A stretch of DNA of 64,000 nucleotides from RGIG8767 sp964487395 (GCA_964487395.1 CAZAQH010000001.1:1-64000), one strand, 5' to 3'. Positions 8,324 to 18,544 are shown, numbered from the stretch's first letter. Translations and numbers: made by a program. Notes: generated from the sequence alone by a model not told the origin.

Positions 8324-9220
8324 TTATCTACTGTGTCCACCGCCACCATGGGAACCTCCACTTGAAGAGGTATGATGACCGCCGCCACCGCCACCACCGC
8401 CGCCGCTTCCGCCGCTGCTTGTTTCAATACGGCGTTTAGTAACGTTCTTATAGAGGAAATTATCCTCTTTTCTTTTCATGGTAGGACGTCCTCCTGCTAC
8501 GTATGTTGTCTCATTTACCGTAACCTTACCTTTTCTCCAGGACAAATTAGCAATTAAAAATATCACTGCTACAATCAATGCTAATAAAAAGATGAAAAAT
8601 GGGTGTATCAAATCAGCGATAGAGCCTGAAGTATCTTCCATATCCCGTGCATACAAATCTACAAAGCATTTATACGCAAAATATGGATTGGTATCTACAG
8701 TTGCAAGACTCGCATTAAGCGTTGTATCAATCATTTCACTGGAATATGCATCTTCTATTTTTCCGGTTGTACACATCCATGAGTACACATGTCCATCTGC
8801 TTCTCTATACCAGTTATCTAATAATAGGACTCCATCTCCATTGGCTTTGTTATATCCGAATTTATGCTCCTCATAAAAATTGTCTGCATATACCATAACA
8901 CATTTATCTGTAGAAACGCGTCCTATCTTATCCTCATACTGCGCTGCATAATCCACTAATGATTCGTTAAGAGTGACAATTACGATATCACTTTCTGTTT
9001 TCAATTCTGTTTTGGCGATTACTTCTCTTAAACTATTCTCTTCTTCATCTGTCAGGACATCCGCATAATCAAATACACGTTCAGTTGTTGTACATTCTTG
9101 ATTACTGCGTGCTTTTGGTTCATTTACAATCGCGGATACAACAGATACAATAACTGCCATCACGAAAAGAGCAAGTGTGATAATAAATGGAATTCTAAAA
9201 AAACGAAGGTATTGTTTCAT
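8324..9220 (-). CDS. TPM-domain membrane protein with glycine-rich tail
   Basis: The 298-residue protein has an N-terminal membrane segment (about residues 11-33). A TPM/YgcG-type domain starts at VFDYADVLTDEEENSLREVI, and a second membrane segment lies near residues 204-228. The C-terminal tail of about 30 residues is mostly Gly, Ser and His. TPM domains occur in photosystem-repair and membrane-quality proteins; the bacterial function is unclear. The gene starts 1 base after the stop of the zinc-ribbon gene, so the two are almost certainly translated together, and it closes the carAB-queH-argS operon. No catalytic motif can be asserted. Confidence 0.85.
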   Translation of the reverse strand: MKQYLRFFRIPFIITLALFVMAVIVSVVSAIVNEPKARSNQECTTTERVFDYADVLTDEEENSLREVIAKTELKTESDIVIVTLNESLVDYAAQYEDKIGRVSTDKCVMVYADNFYEEHKFGYNKANGDGVLLLDNWYREADGHVYSWMCTTGKIEDAYSSEMIDTTLNASLATVDTNPYFAYKCFVDLYARDMEDTSGSIADLIHPFFIFLLALIVAVIFLIANLSWRKGKVTVNETTYVAGGRPTMKRKEDNFLYKNVTKRRIETSSGGSGGGGGGGGGHHTSSSGGSHGGGGHSR

Positions 9221-9221
9221 A

Positions 9222-10205
9222 TCACATTCCTCCTATGATTATTTTTACAAATAACGCCATCAACATGGTTATTGCAAATGTAGTCAACGTATATGCCCAA
9301 ACACGTTTGGCAGAAATCGGTGTCTTACCAATTACTTTACCCGTCTGTCCATTTACATGGAATTTGTAATTGATACCCTGATATTGAAAAATATAAACCC
9401 ACACCGGAAGTAATGCATAATGATATCCCTTATCCGTAATGGAAATATCTTCACTTGTTCCACGAAGTGTGCTATAGCCTTTTAAAGAATCATGCAGCAG
9501 CATCTTAGAGTCTTTCTGGGCTTTTTCTTTGGCACGGCTTTGTAAATCTGCTGCCGGTTCATTGTATTTTTCGCCTTCAAAACCGGACATATATTTTTCT
9601 TCAAAATTAAGCAATGCCTGATATTCATATGGCTCCATTAAGTCCATAATAGAATCATCCATACGCTTTGAAGCATCTACCGGTATCTTGTCAAAATCAA
9701 CATCCATTTCTCTTATAACATCATAGTAAGAGGTTTCCGTATATTCTGTATTGCCACTGGTCCAGGAGCGAACCTTTGTACCTTTTCCACTGTAAGATAT
9801 ATCCGAATGGAAATCATACATAAAAAATGGGACATATGTACCTTCCATGGCTTCAATACTTGCCTGTGATAAGAATCCGGATGGTGTAAATACTCTCTTT
9901 TTAAATTCTTTATTTAGTATCTCAACTGCTTTTTGTTTACCAAATTTAAATGGCAGAATCAGGTTCGGTTGATATTCTCCCTGAACTCTTTCGTCTAAAA
10001 TGATGTAACTGCCACAGTTGGGACATCTTAGAGCGGAGGCAAAATCTCCCGCTGTAATTGGAGCGCCACAATTGGCACATTCCGTCAAAGATGAACTATT
10101 CATTTTTTCTTCTGAGTCAATGCTATCACATTGTGGGCAGCAAAGTGTACCTTTTTCTGGGTTGTATACGGTATTACCACCACAGTTTTTACATTTGAAT
10201 ATCAC
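9222..10205 (-). CDS. Zinc-ribbon membrane protein of unknown function
   Basis: This 327-residue protein has two tandem zinc ribbons: Cys5/Cys8 with Cys23/Cys26, then a second CxxC pair (ECANCG and LRCPNCG). A soluble central region follows, with one C-terminal membrane segment (about residues 303-324, rich in Ala, Leu and Ile). The two-ribbon start resembles proteins sometimes mislabelled as replication restart helicases; no helicase motif is present. It lies 15 bases after argS and 1 base before the TPM gene. The pairing suggests a joint role at the membrane, which is inference only. Confidence 0.82.
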   Translation of the reverse strand: MIFKCKNCGGNTVYNPEKGTLCCPQCDSIDSEEKMNSSSLTECANCGAPITAGDFASALRCPNCGSYIILDERVQGEYQPNLILPFKFGKQKAVEILNKEFKKRVFTPSGFLSQASIEAMEGTYVPFFMYDFHSDISYSGKGTKVRSWTSGNTEYTETSYYDVIREMDVDFDKIPVDASKRMDDSIMDLMEPYEYQALLNFEEKYMSGFEGEKYNEPAADLQSRAKEKAQKDSKMLLHDSLKGYSTLRGTSEDISITDKGYHYALLPVWVYIFQYQGINYKFHVNGQTGKVIGKTPISAKRVWAYTLTTFAITMLMALFVKIIIGGM

Positions 10206-10220
10206 GCTTTTCCCTCCCTT

Positions 10221-11987
10221 TTACATTCTCTCAGGTGCGCTAAATCCTAACAAATCAATACTTGTTTCCAATATATCTCTGCAAAGAATCAAAAGTGCAA
10301 TATAGGCTGCTTTTGTATTCTCATCTTCTTCTGCAATAATCTTTGTCTCATGATAGAAGCTGTTAAATGCATTTGCAAGATTATAAATATATGCACATAT
10401 TTTATGTGGTGCTATTTCTTCATATGCAGTTTCAATCGTTGCATTGAATTTGGTTATTTCAAGCATAAGATTTTTTTCCTGCTCGCTATGTGGCTCCTGC
10501 AGGGAAACGTTTTGAATATCTCCACCCATATCTTTATATTTTGCTAAAATGGATTTTATTCTTACAATCGTATATAAAAGATAAGGACCGGTATCGCCTT
10601 CAAAGGAAGTAAAGCGGTCAATATCAAATACATAATCTTTCGATGCCTGATTGGATAAATCGCCATATTTAACAGCAGAAAGGCCTACAATTTTTGCTGT
10701 TTCTCTAGCTTCTTTTTCCTCTACCTCTCGGTTATCGGTAATCTTTTTATACATTTCTTCATTAATTTCAGTAATCAGTTTTTCAAGACGCATAACACCG
10801 CCTTCTCTTGTTTTGAAAGGCTTGCCGTCTTTTCCATTCATGGTACCAAAGCCTAAGAATTTAAGGCTGGTATCCGCATCCACAAGTTTTGTTTTTCTTG
10901 CACAGCGAAATACCTGCTCAAAATAAAGATCCTGACGTTTATCAACTACATAAATAATTTCATCCGGATGGTATTCCTTCATACGCTCCATGATAGTCGC
11001 TAAATCTGTTGTATTATACAAAGAAGCTCCGTCTGATTTTAATATCATACAAGGAGGAATTTCTTTGGTGTCGGTATCTTCCTTCACATCAACAACTAAG
11101 GCTCCGTCACTTAAATGAGCGTATCCGCCATTTTTCAGATATTCAACCATTCCGGGAATTAAGTCGTGTACATCACTTTCCCCTTTCCAAAGGTCAAAAT
11201 CTACATTCAAATTTGCATAGTTTTTCTTTAAATCCGTAACGGATACCTTAATAATATGATTCCAGAGTGCACGGTAACCTCTTACACCTGACTGCAATTT
11301 AAAAGTGGCATCCATAGCTTTTTCTTTATATGCAGGGTCTTCCTTGGATTTACCGGATGCTGTCGGATAAATTTCTTCCAGTTCGGAAATCGTAAATGGT
11401 GCATCAGCCGGATATTCTCCTGTAAAAGTGTCATCAAAATAAACAAGCTTTGGATTACGCTCTTTAAGTTCTGTAATGATAAGACCCATCTGTAAGCCCC
11501 AGTCACCCAAATGAATATCTCCGATTACTTCATGTCCTGCGTATCTTGCAATTCTTTTAATGCTCTCTCCAATAATAGCCGAGCGTAAATGTCCAACATG
11601 AAGTGGCTTGGCTACGTTTGGTCCGCCATAATCAATCATAATTTTTTTCTTTTTTTCAGGCGCATCCAATCCGTATTTCTCATCTGCTGCCATTTCTTTT
11701 AAATATTTACTAAGAAAACTTTTTTTCATATTCATATTTAAAAAGCCTGGAGCTACAGCCTGAACGGATTCAAACACATCACTTTCCCGAAGCAGGGCGG
11801 CAATTTCGCCTGCAATCATAATCGGGGCTTTATGGTGCAACTTCGCAAGTGCCATCGCACCATTGCATTGAAATTCACATAAATCAGGACGATTTGAAAT
11901 GGATACTTTTCCCATTTTTCTCTTATATCCGGCCTGTTCAAAGGTATTTTCCATTTGTTCTGATAATAAATCCAGTATTTTTTTCAT
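10221..11987 (-). CDS. argS: Arginyl-tRNA synthetase
   Basis: This class I synthetase of 588 residues has the N-terminal Add-1 domain and the HIGH-type motif HVGH at residues 130-133 (GGPNVAKPLHVGH). The Arg-specific catalytic core contains GKDGKPFKTREGG in place of a classical KMSKS, and the C-terminus has the DALR anticodon-binding domain ending SAPERM. It charges tRNA-Arg in the cytoplasm. The start is ATG with GGAG 8 bases before it. It is preceded by queH with 15 bases between. No T-box leader is seen, as expected for an internal operon gene. Confidence 0.97.
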   Translation of the reverse strand: MKKILDLLSEQMENTFEQAGYKRKMGKVSISNRPDLCEFQCNGAMALAKLHHKAPIMIAGEIAALLRESDVFESVQAVAPGFLNMNMKKSFLSKYLKEMAADEKYGLDAPEKKKKIMIDYGGPNVAKPLHVGHLRSAIIGESIKRIARYAGHEVIGDIHLGDWGLQMGLIITELKERNPKLVYFDDTFTGEYPADAPFTISELEEIYPTASGKSKEDPAYKEKAMDATFKLQSGVRGYRALWNHIIKVSVTDLKKNYANLNVDFDLWKGESDVHDLIPGMVEYLKNGGYAHLSDGALVVDVKEDTDTKEIPPCMILKSDGASLYNTTDLATIMERMKEYHPDEIIYVVDKRQDLYFEQVFRCARKTKLVDADTSLKFLGFGTMNGKDGKPFKTREGGVMRLEKLITEINEEMYKKITDNREVEEKEARETAKIVGLSAVKYGDLSNQASKDYVFDIDRFTSFEGDTGPYLLYTIVRIKSILAKYKDMGGDIQNVSLQEPHSEQEKNLMLEITKFNATIETAYEEIAPHKICAYIYNLANAFNSFYHETKIIAEEDENTKAAYIALLILCRDILETSIDLLGFSAPERM

Positions 11988-12002
11988 ATCATAATCTCCA
12001 TT

Positions 12003-12620
12003 TTACTTAAGCTTTGAAAATGCACAGCCACAGTAGTTCTGACGATACAATCCATATTGTTTTGACAGTTCTATAGAACGCAGATATCCATCATTTTTCT
12101 TAAAGTCACATGGTAAAAAAGCAATGCCTTCTTCCTCTGCTATTTTCTGTCCGATTTCATTTATTTTTTCTGCATTCTTAAGCGGACTGATGGTTAGTGT
12201 CGTTGTAAAATAATCTATTCCACATTTTTTTGCCTGCTTTGCGGTCTCTCTTAATCTGAGCTCATAACAGATAAAACAACGTTCACAGCCTTCTTTACAC
12301 TGTTCGAATCCTTGCACTGCCGCAAAAAAATGTGACGGACAATACTCTCCCTGTGTAAAACGAATAGAATAGCTGCTTTCTTTATTATAAAGTTCAATCA
12401 GCCGTTTCTGTTCTTCTATTCTTTTATCATATTCTTCATGACTTACAATATTAGGATTAAAATAAAAGACGGTAAGGTCAAAATACTCTCTTAAGTATTC
12501 CATACAATAACTGCTGCAAGGTGCACAACAGCTATGCAAAAAAACCTTTTTACGCGTTCCATTTAAATCCTCAATAATGACTTCAAGTTCTTTTTGATAA
12601 TTGTGTTTGGGGTTATTCAC
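12003..12620 (-). CDS. queH: Epoxyqueuosine reductase QueH
   Basis: This 205-residue protein of the DUF208/QueH family has the adjacent cysteines of HSCCAPC (Cys31, Cys32), a second group in CERCFICYE, and a C-terminal YCGCAFS. These match the conserved cysteines that bind the Fe-S cluster and the extra metal site in QueH. It performs the last step of queuosine synthesis on tRNA, replacing QueG. The start is GTG 12620, immediately after the carB stop, with its AGAGGA site inside the end of carB. Translation is therefore likely coupled. No other queuosine gene is in the window. Confidence 0.93.
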   Translation of the reverse strand: MNNPKHNYQKELEVIIEDLNGTRKKVFLHSCCAPCSSYCMEYLREYFDLTVFYFNPNIVSHEEYDKRIEEQKRLIELYNKESSYSIRFTQGEYCPSHFFAAVQGFEQCKEGCERCFICYELRLRETAKQAKKCGIDYFTTTLTISPLKNAEKINEIGQKIAEEEGIAFLPCDFKKNDGYLRSIELSKQYGLYRQNYCGCAFSKLK

Positions 12621-15600
12621 TTACATTCCTCTTCTATCGACCTTTGCGATATCTACCAAATGAAGTTCCTTGCTGTTTTTTGCATGTTCCATACTGGTTA
12701 CAAGTGCTCTTGCTGTATCAAGAGAAGTCAGACAGTTTACACCTGTCTCGATAGCCGTTCTTCTGATTAAGAAACCATCTCTTGTTTTATCACGTCCCTG
12801 TGTTGGAGTATCAATAACAAGGTCTATCTTATGACCGAGGATTAAATCCATAACAGTAGGTGATTCCTGAGAAATTTTATTTACTTTTCTAGCCTTTACA
12901 CCTGCATCTTTTAATGCAGCTGCGGTACTTCTGGTTGCATAAATCGTATAGCCTAATGCTTCAAAGCGTCTTGCAATATCGATGGATTCTCCCTTATCAG
13001 CATCTTTTACGGTGATAATCATCTGTTTATATTTTGGCAGATGATAACCTGCACCCCAAAATGCTTTATATAGTGCTTCGTTAAAATCAGCACCAATACC
13101 AAGGCATTCACCAGTTGATTTCATTTCAGGACCAAGGCTTATTTCTGCACCACGTATCTTTTCAAATGAAAATACCGGCATTTTGATTGCCACATAATCT
13201 GCTTCTTTTTGTAAGCCAGGCTCAAAGCCAAGTTCTCTGATGGTCTTTCCAATAATAACCTCTGTTGCCAGGTCTACAATTGGGATTCCCGTTACTTTAC
13301 TGATATAAGGAACCGTTCTTGAAGAACGCGGATTGACTTCGATTACATATACTTCATCGCCTACTGCAATAAACTGTATATTAATTAATCCGATTACATG
13401 TAAGGATCTTGCAAGCTTTGCTGTATAATCTGCAATGGTATCTTTTACTTTCTGAGACAAAGTCTGAGCCGGATAAACAGAAATACTGTCTCCCGAATGA
13501 ACACCTGCGCGCTCAATATGCTCCATAATACCGGGAATCAGAATGTCGTTACCATCACATACTGCATCTACTTCTACTTCTTTTCCCACTAGGTATTTAT
13601 CAACTAAAATCGGATGATCCTGTGCAATACGATTGATAATTTCCATGAATTCTTCTACTTCGGAATCGGAAATCGCAATCTGCATACCCTGTCCTCCTAA
13701 TACATAGGAAGGACGAACAAGTACCGGATATCCTAATTTATTTGCCACTTTTTTGGCTTCTTCTGCAGTATAAACAGTTCCGCCCGAAGGTCTTGGAATA
13801 CCACACTGCTCTAAAATTTCATCAAATAATTCTCTATCTTCTGCTGCATCTACATTTTCTGCACTGGTTCCAAGAATTGGAACGCCCATTTTCATAAGAG
13901 ACTCTGTCAGTTTAATTGCTGTCTGTCCACCGAACTGTACGACTGCTCCGTCAGGTTTTTCAATATCGACAATATTTTTTACATCTTCCGGTGTCAATGG
14001 TTCAAAGTACAATTTATCTGCAATATCAAAGTCAGTACTTACTGTCTCAGGGTTGTTATTGACAATAATGGTTTCGTATCCCGCTTTGGAAAAAGCCCAT
14101 GTTGCATGAACAGAACAATAATCAAACTCGATTCCCTGTCCGATACGGATTGGACCGGAACCTAAAACCAATACTTTTTTATGAGGCTTTGTTAAAATAG
14201 CTTCATCTTCGCCTCCAAATACGGAATAATAATAAGGAGTTGATGCTGCAAATTCCGCTGCACAGGTATCTACCATTTTAAAGGATGCCTTAATCTCATA
14301 TTTCTGTCTTAACGCATAAATATCTTCTTCTTTTTTGCCGGAAAGTCTTGCAATAACCGTATCCGGAAACTCAATACGTTTGGCCTCCCATAATAATTCT
14401 TTTGTAAGATTTTCTTTTTCAAGACGTTCTTCCATTGTGACTAATATCGCAAGTTTATCAATAAACCAGACATCAATCATCGTGATGGCATGAATGGTGT
14501 CGTAATCAACACCTTTTCTAAGTGCTTCTGCAATCACATAAATTCTCTGGTCATCTACAATTTTCATTCTGTCTTTTAACTGCTCGACAGAAAGATTGGT
14601 AAAATCATAGCTTCTTAAGCAGTCAACATGCTGCTCTAAGGAACGAAGTGCTTTCATAAGAGCACCTTCAAAATTATCACAGATACTCATAACCTCACCG
14701 GTTGCTTTCATCTGTGTGGTAAGTGTTCTTTTTGCGGTAATGAATTTATCAAAAGGAAGACGAGGCAGTTTGACAACACAGTAGTCGAGTGTTGGCTCAA
14801 AACTGGCATAGGTCTTGCCTGTGATGGCATTTTTAATCTCATCTAGGGTATATCCCAGTGCAATCTTTGCAGCAACTTTGGCAATCGGATAACCGGTTGC
14901 TTTGGATGCAAGTGCAGAGGAACGGCTTACACGAGGGTTTACTTCTATAACACAGTATTCAAAACTCGTTGGATGAAGTGCAAACTGTACATTACATCCA
15001 CCTGTAATCTGAAGTTCATTGATGATATTCAGTGCAGAGCTTCTAAGCATCTGATATTCTTTATCGCTTAAGGTCTGAGAAGGTGCTACTACAATACTGT
15101 CACCGGTATGTACGCCAACCGGGTCAATATTTTCCATATTACAAACGGTGATACAGTTATCTGCACCATCACGCATTACTTCGTATTCAATTTCTTTCCA
15201 GCCTGCGATGCATCGCTCTACCAAAACCTGTCCTACACGGGAAAGTCGTAATCCATTTTCCAGTATTTCTTCTAATTCCAAACGGGTATTTGCAATTCCA
15301 CCGCCACTTCCGCCTAAGGTGTAAGCCGGACGAAGAACAACAGGGTAGCCAATTTTATCTGCAAATTCAACACCATCTTCAATATTTTCCACAACAAGAG
15401 AAGGTGCACATGGCTCACCAATTTTTTCCATGGTGGTCTTAAATTCCAGACGGTCTTCTGCCTTTTTAATAGTCTGTGAAGTCGTTCCTAAAAGTTTGAC
15501 ATTGTTTTCTTTTAAAAATCCGGACTCATCTAACTCCATAGCCAGGTTAAGTGCAGCCTGTCCACCAAGGGTTGGAAGCACACTATCCGGTCTTTCTTTT

Positions 15601-15836
15601 AAAATAATCTGTTCTACAACTTCTAATGTTAACGGCTCAATATAAACCATATCTGCAATATCTTTATCTGTCATAATGGTAGCCGGATTGGAATTAACCA
15701 GAACTACTTCCATTCCTTCTTCTTTTAAGGAACGGCATGCCTGTGTACCAGCATAATCAAATTCAGCTGCCTGTCCGATTACGATAGGACCAGAGCCGAT
15801 TACAAGTACTTTTTTAACATTCGGATTCTTAGGCAT
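12621..15836 (-). CDS. carB: Carbamoyl-phosphate synthase large subunit
   Basis: This protein of about 1071 residues has two homologous ATP-grasp halves, each opening with the KVLV(I/L)GSGP(I)xIGQ motif, and a C-terminal MGS-like regulatory domain. It makes carbamoyl phosphate from bicarbonate, ATP and ammonia channelled from CarA. The start is taken at ATG 15836 because GGGGGA lies 7 bases upstream. A longer frame to 15860 would add an unconserved MKRMGDKR segment. The start overlaps the carA stop by 8 bases, a classical coupling arrangement. Confidence 0.97.
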   Translation of the reverse strand: MPKNPNVKKVLVIGSGPIVIGQAAEFDYAGTQACRSLKEEGMEVVLVNSNPATIMTDKDIADMVYIEPLTLEVVEQIILKERPDSVLPTLGGQAALNLAMELDESGFLKENNVKLLGTTSQTIKKAEDRLEFKTTMEKIGEPCAPSLVVENIEDGVEFADKIGYPVVLRPAYTLGGSGGGIANTRLELEEILENGLRLSRVGQVLVERCIAGWKEIEYEVMRDGADNCITVCNMENIDPVGVHTGDSIVVAPSQTLSDKEYQMLRSSALNIINELQITGGCNVQFALHPTSFEYCVIEVNPRVSRSSALASKATGYPIAKVAAKIALGYTLDEIKNAITGKTYASFEPTLDYCVVKLPRLPFDKFITAKRTLTTQMKATGEVMSICDNFEGALMKALRSLEQHVDCLRSYDFTNLSVEQLKDRMKIVDDQRIYVIAEALRKGVDYDTIHAITMIDVWFIDKLAILVTMEERLEKENLTKELLWEAKRIEFPDTVIARLSGKKEEDIYALRQKYEIKASFKMVDTCAAEFAASTPYYYSVFGGEDEAILTKPHKKVLVLGSGPIRIGQGIEFDYCSVHATWAFSKAGYETIIVNNNPETVSTDFDIADKLYFEPLTPEDVKNIVDIEKPDGAVVQFGGQTAIKLTESLMKMGVPILGTSAENVDAAEDRELFDEILEQCGIPRPSGGTVYTAEEAKKVANKLGYPVLVRPSYVLGGQGMQIAISDSEVEEFMEIINRIAQDHPILVDKYLVGKEVEVDAVCDGNDILIPGIMEHIERAGVHSGDSISVYPAQTLSQKVKDTIADYTAKLARSLHVIGLINIQFIAVGDEVYVIEVNPRSSRTVPYISKVTGIPIVDLATEVIIGKTIRELGFEPGLQKEADYVAIKMPVFSFEKIRGAEISLGPEMKSTGECLGIGADFNEALYKAFWGAGYHLPKYKQMIITVKDADKGESIDIARRFEALGYTIYATRSTAAALKDAGVKARKVNKISQESPTVMDLILGHKIDLVIDTPTQGRDKTRDGFLIRRTAIETGVNCLTSLDTARALVTSMEHAKNSKELHLVDIAKVDRRGM

Positions 15837-17034
15837 TCTTTTGTCCCCCATTCTTTTCATTCATCATATCAATAAACCGATCGAACAAATAACCGGAATC
15901 CTGTGGTCCGGGGCAAGCCTCCGGATGAAACTGAACGGTAAAAATGTTCTTTCCTGTATATTTAAGACCTTCATTTGTACCATCATTTACGTTAATAAAT
16001 GCAGGTACTGCTACCGAGCTGTCAAGATTTGCGGTATCTACTACATAACCGTGGTTCTGTGAAGATATATAAACTTTTCCGGTTGCTAAGTCTTTTACCG
16101 GATGATTACCACCTCTATGTCCATATTTTAAACGGTGTGTATCAGCTCCCGTTGCAAGTGCCATCAACTGATGACCGAGACAGATTGCAAAAATCGGAAT
16201 ATCTGTATTATATAATTTTTTAATTTCCTCAATAATACCCTGGCATTCTTTTGGATCACCAGGTCCGTTACTAAGCATAATCCCATCCGGAGTATCTGCA
16301 ATAATATCTGCTGCTTTTGTTCCTGCCGGATATACCGTCACTTTGCAGCCTCTTGCTGCCAGGGATGAAGCAATATTTCTTTTTGCTCCAAAGTCCATCA
16401 GTGCGACCTTTTTTCCTGTTCCGTTTAAGCTTCTTACCATGGAAGGTTTCTTTTCTTTTATTCCTTGTGCATAATTATCCACATTGAAAAAGGCACTTCC
16501 TGCAATTGGTCCATTATCTGAAAGTGTAGCGGACGGTGTTACATTATATGGTTTATCACAGGTTACTTTTTCTACTACTTTTCCTGTGGTATATTCTTTT
16601 AATTTAGGAATGATAGTCTTTAAATCGTAATTCTCATTTGTAGTAATCATTCCGTTCATTGTACCTTTTTCACGTAATATTTTGGTAAGTGATCTGGTGT
16701 CGATTCCAGCGATTCCTGGAATTCTTTGTTCTTCTAAAAATTCCTGTATGGTCATATCACATCTGAAATTACTTGGTACTCTTGAAAGTTCTTTTACGAT
16801 AAAGCCATCCGGCCATGCCTGTCTTGATTCCATGTCTTCTCTGCATACCCCGTAGTTGCCAATAAGTGGATAAGTCATGCAGACTGCCTGTCCTGCATAA
16901 GATGGGTCTGTTAATACTTCTAAGTAGCCTGCCATAGAGGTATTGAATACAATCTCACTTATAATTTCCTTATCTACTCCTATGTGAATTCCTTCAAATA
17001 CCGTTCCATCTTCTAAGATCAAAAACGCTTTCAT
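15829..17034 (-). CDS. carA: Carbamoyl-phosphate synthase small subunit
   Basis: This protein of about 401 residues has an N-terminal CPSase_sm domain (MKAFLILEDGTVFEG) and a C-terminal class I glutamine amidotransferase with nucleophile motif FAICLGHQLMALA and the final His/Glu in FHPEACPGP. It releases ammonia from glutamine for CarB. The start at ATG 17034 follows GGAGGAG by 5 bases. An upstream in-frame ATG at 17082 would add residues absent from the family. It opens the carAB-queH-argS operon behind a good promoter. Confidence 0.97.
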   Translation of the reverse strand: MKAFLILEDGTVFEGIHIGVDKEIISEIVFNTSMAGYLEVLTDPSYAGQAVCMTYPLIGNYGVCREDMESRQAWPDGFIVKELSRVPSNFRCDMTIQEFLEEQRIPGIAGIDTRSLTKILREKGTMNGMITTNENYDLKTIIPKLKEYTTGKVVEKVTCDKPYNVTPSATLSDNGPIAGSAFFNVDNYAQGIKEKKPSMVRSLNGTGKKVALMDFGAKRNIASSLAARGCKVTVYPAGTKAADIIADTPDGIMLSNGPGDPKECQGIIEEIKKLYNTDIPIFAICLGHQLMALATGADTHRLKYGHRGGNHPVKDLATGKVYISSQNHGYVVDTANLDSSVAVPAFINVNDGTNEGLKYTGKNIFTVQFHPEACPGPQDSGYLFDRFIDMMNEKNGGQKNA

Positions 17035-17072
17035 CCTGGCTCCTCCTGCTTCTCGTAAACATATTCTGATAA

Positions 17073-17101
17073 AGTATAGCATAACTGTTTTTTGGGTTCA
17101 A
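17073..17101 (-). promoter_or_regulatory. Sigma-A-type promoter of the carAB operon
   Basis: On the minus strand TTGAAC (17096-17101), 17-base spacer, TATACT (17073-17078). No PyrR-type leader hairpin was recognised in the short leader. Confidence 0.7.
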
Positions 17102-17115
17102 TGACATTCGTAAAA

Positions 17116-17145
17116 AAGTCCTTATCAAATTAATGATAAGGACTT
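17116..17145 (-). terminator. Intrinsic terminator after the OFA transporter
   Basis: A 12-bp perfect stem, AAGTCCTTATCA (17116-17127) with TGATAAGGACTT (17134-17145), is followed on the minus strand by a T-run. It separates the transporter from carA. Confidence 0.88.
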
Positions 17146-17149
17146 CATA

Positions 17150-18475
17150 TTATTTATCTTTTTTGTTATTAACTTTTGCCACCATTGTCATACAAATGAT
17201 GAAAACAATGATGTAAAGAATTAAGGTAACATATAACACAGCCTGATAACCGGTTGGATTAACCTTAATGATTTCGGATGTACCATCCGCTAATGTATGT
17301 ACAAGTTCCTGTTCCTCACCAAATTTCTTAACGATGAAGGAAGCTAACTGATTACCGGAAAGTCCGGCAAAAGCCCAAGCGGAAAGTGTAATACCATGAA
17401 TAGCACTGATGTTATTCATTCCGTAGTGATCGGATAATAAGGTTGGTACGTTACTGAATCCACCGCCGTATCCTGCGTTTACTGCAAAGAGTAAAATAAG
17501 TACTAATATAACAAATACAGTATTGGCACCCATATTAGAAATACCCTGTGTAACAATAACAAGACCGGTTGCTACTATAGACATAATGAAAATGATTTTG
17601 TAGATTGTATTACGGTCTTTCATGGAATCTGCCCATGCAGAAAATCCCAAACGTCCTGCCGCATTAAATACTGCTGTTACAGAAGATAATACACCAACAA
17701 CTCCTACAAGACCGATACATTTGATAATCATTTTTTCCTGTGAAATAAGTGCAAGTCCACATGTAATATTAATATAGAACATTAACCAGATACCAATGAA
17801 GGTGATTGGTTTTTGTTTGATAACATCGAATGTCTTGGACTTTTTCTCTGCTGATTTTTCTTCATGCCATCCAGCCGGTTTTTTCAGTAATAAATGTCCA
17901 ATGAACATCATTACAAAATATACAACTGCTAAGATGAAGAACATTTTATAAACGCCGCCTTCTCCAAGTGAGCCAAGTAATGACTGCATAATTGGGCTGG
18001 CAATGGCTTTTGCTCCACCAAATCCTGCTACAGCAAGACCGGTTGCAAGACCTTTACGATCTTTAAACCATAACATCAATGTCTTAACAGGGGATAAATA
18101 TCCGGTACCAAGACCGATTCCCATAATAAAACCATAGAATACGTAAATACCAACAAGTGCTAATACACTTCCCTTATGTGCACCACCATACCAGATACAA
18201 AGTCCTGTACCTGCCATACCAATTGTAAAGCAGATGGTTGCGATTAAGGAAGATTTATGTATGTCTTTTTCTACTACGTTACCTAAAAATGCAGCAGACA
18301 TGCCAAGGAAGAAAATAGCAAAACTGAATGCCCATTCTGTAGCACCTTTTGAAAATCCGATATAATCTGCGATTTCCTGACTGAAAATTGACCAGCAATA
18401 AACAGTTCCAATACTAAAATGAAGTAATAATGCAGGAATCGCTGCGCGAATCCATTTGTTCTCAAACTTTCCCAT
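17150..18475 (-). CDS. MFS transporter, oxalate/formate antiporter (OFA) family
   Basis: This protein of about 441 residues has about 12 hydrophobic segments and the OFA-type opening FSIGTVYCWSIFSQEI. A central cytoplasmic loop (HEEKSAEKKSKTFDVIKQKP) divides the two six-helix halves, and a conserved GLATGLAVAGFGGAKAIASP segment is present. OFA carriers exchange small organic anions, for example oxalate or formate; the substrate cannot be read from sequence. The start at ATG 18475 fits the conserved N-terminus; the upstream ATG at 18502 adds nine unlikely residues. It is monocistronic between two terminators. Confidence 0.88.
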   Translation of the reverse strand: MGKFENKWIRAAIPALLLHFSIGTVYCWSIFSQEIADYIGFSKGATEWAFSFAIFFLGMSAAFLGNVVEKDIHKSSLIATICFTIGMAGTGLCIWYGGAHKGSVLALVGIYVFYGFIMGIGLGTGYLSPVKTLMLWFKDRKGLATGLAVAGFGGAKAIASPIMQSLLGSLGEGGVYKMFFILAVVYFVMMFIGHLLLKKPAGWHEEKSAEKKSKTFDVIKQKPITFIGIWLMFYINITCGLALISQEKMIIKCIGLVGVVGVLSSVTAVFNAAGRLGFSAWADSMKDRNTIYKIIFIMSIVATGLVIVTQGISNMGANTVFVILVLILLFAVNAGYGGGFSNVPTLLSDHYGMNNISAIHGITLSAWAFAGLSGNQLASFIVKKFGEEQELVHTLADGTSEIIKVNPTGYQAVLYVTLILYIIVFIICMTMVAKVNNKKDK

Positions 18476-18516
18476 AGTAGTAACTACCTTTCTGATTCTC
18501 ATAAGTGTTTTAAAAT

Positions 18517-18544
18517 ACAGGCTGCGAAAATATTCGCAACCTGT
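18517..18544 (-). terminator. Terminator-like hairpin after purL
   Basis: ACAGG/CCTGT and TGCGAA/TTCGCA pair around an AATA loop, with one mismatch; an ATTTTA stretch follows on the minus strand. Confidence 0.65.

Noticed and set aside
8340..8420. GCC/ACC-rich repeat-like stretch, first considered as a microsatellite or CRISPR-like repeat
   Set aside because: It is the reverse complement of the Gly/Ser/His-rich tail of the TPM protein and has no spacer structure.
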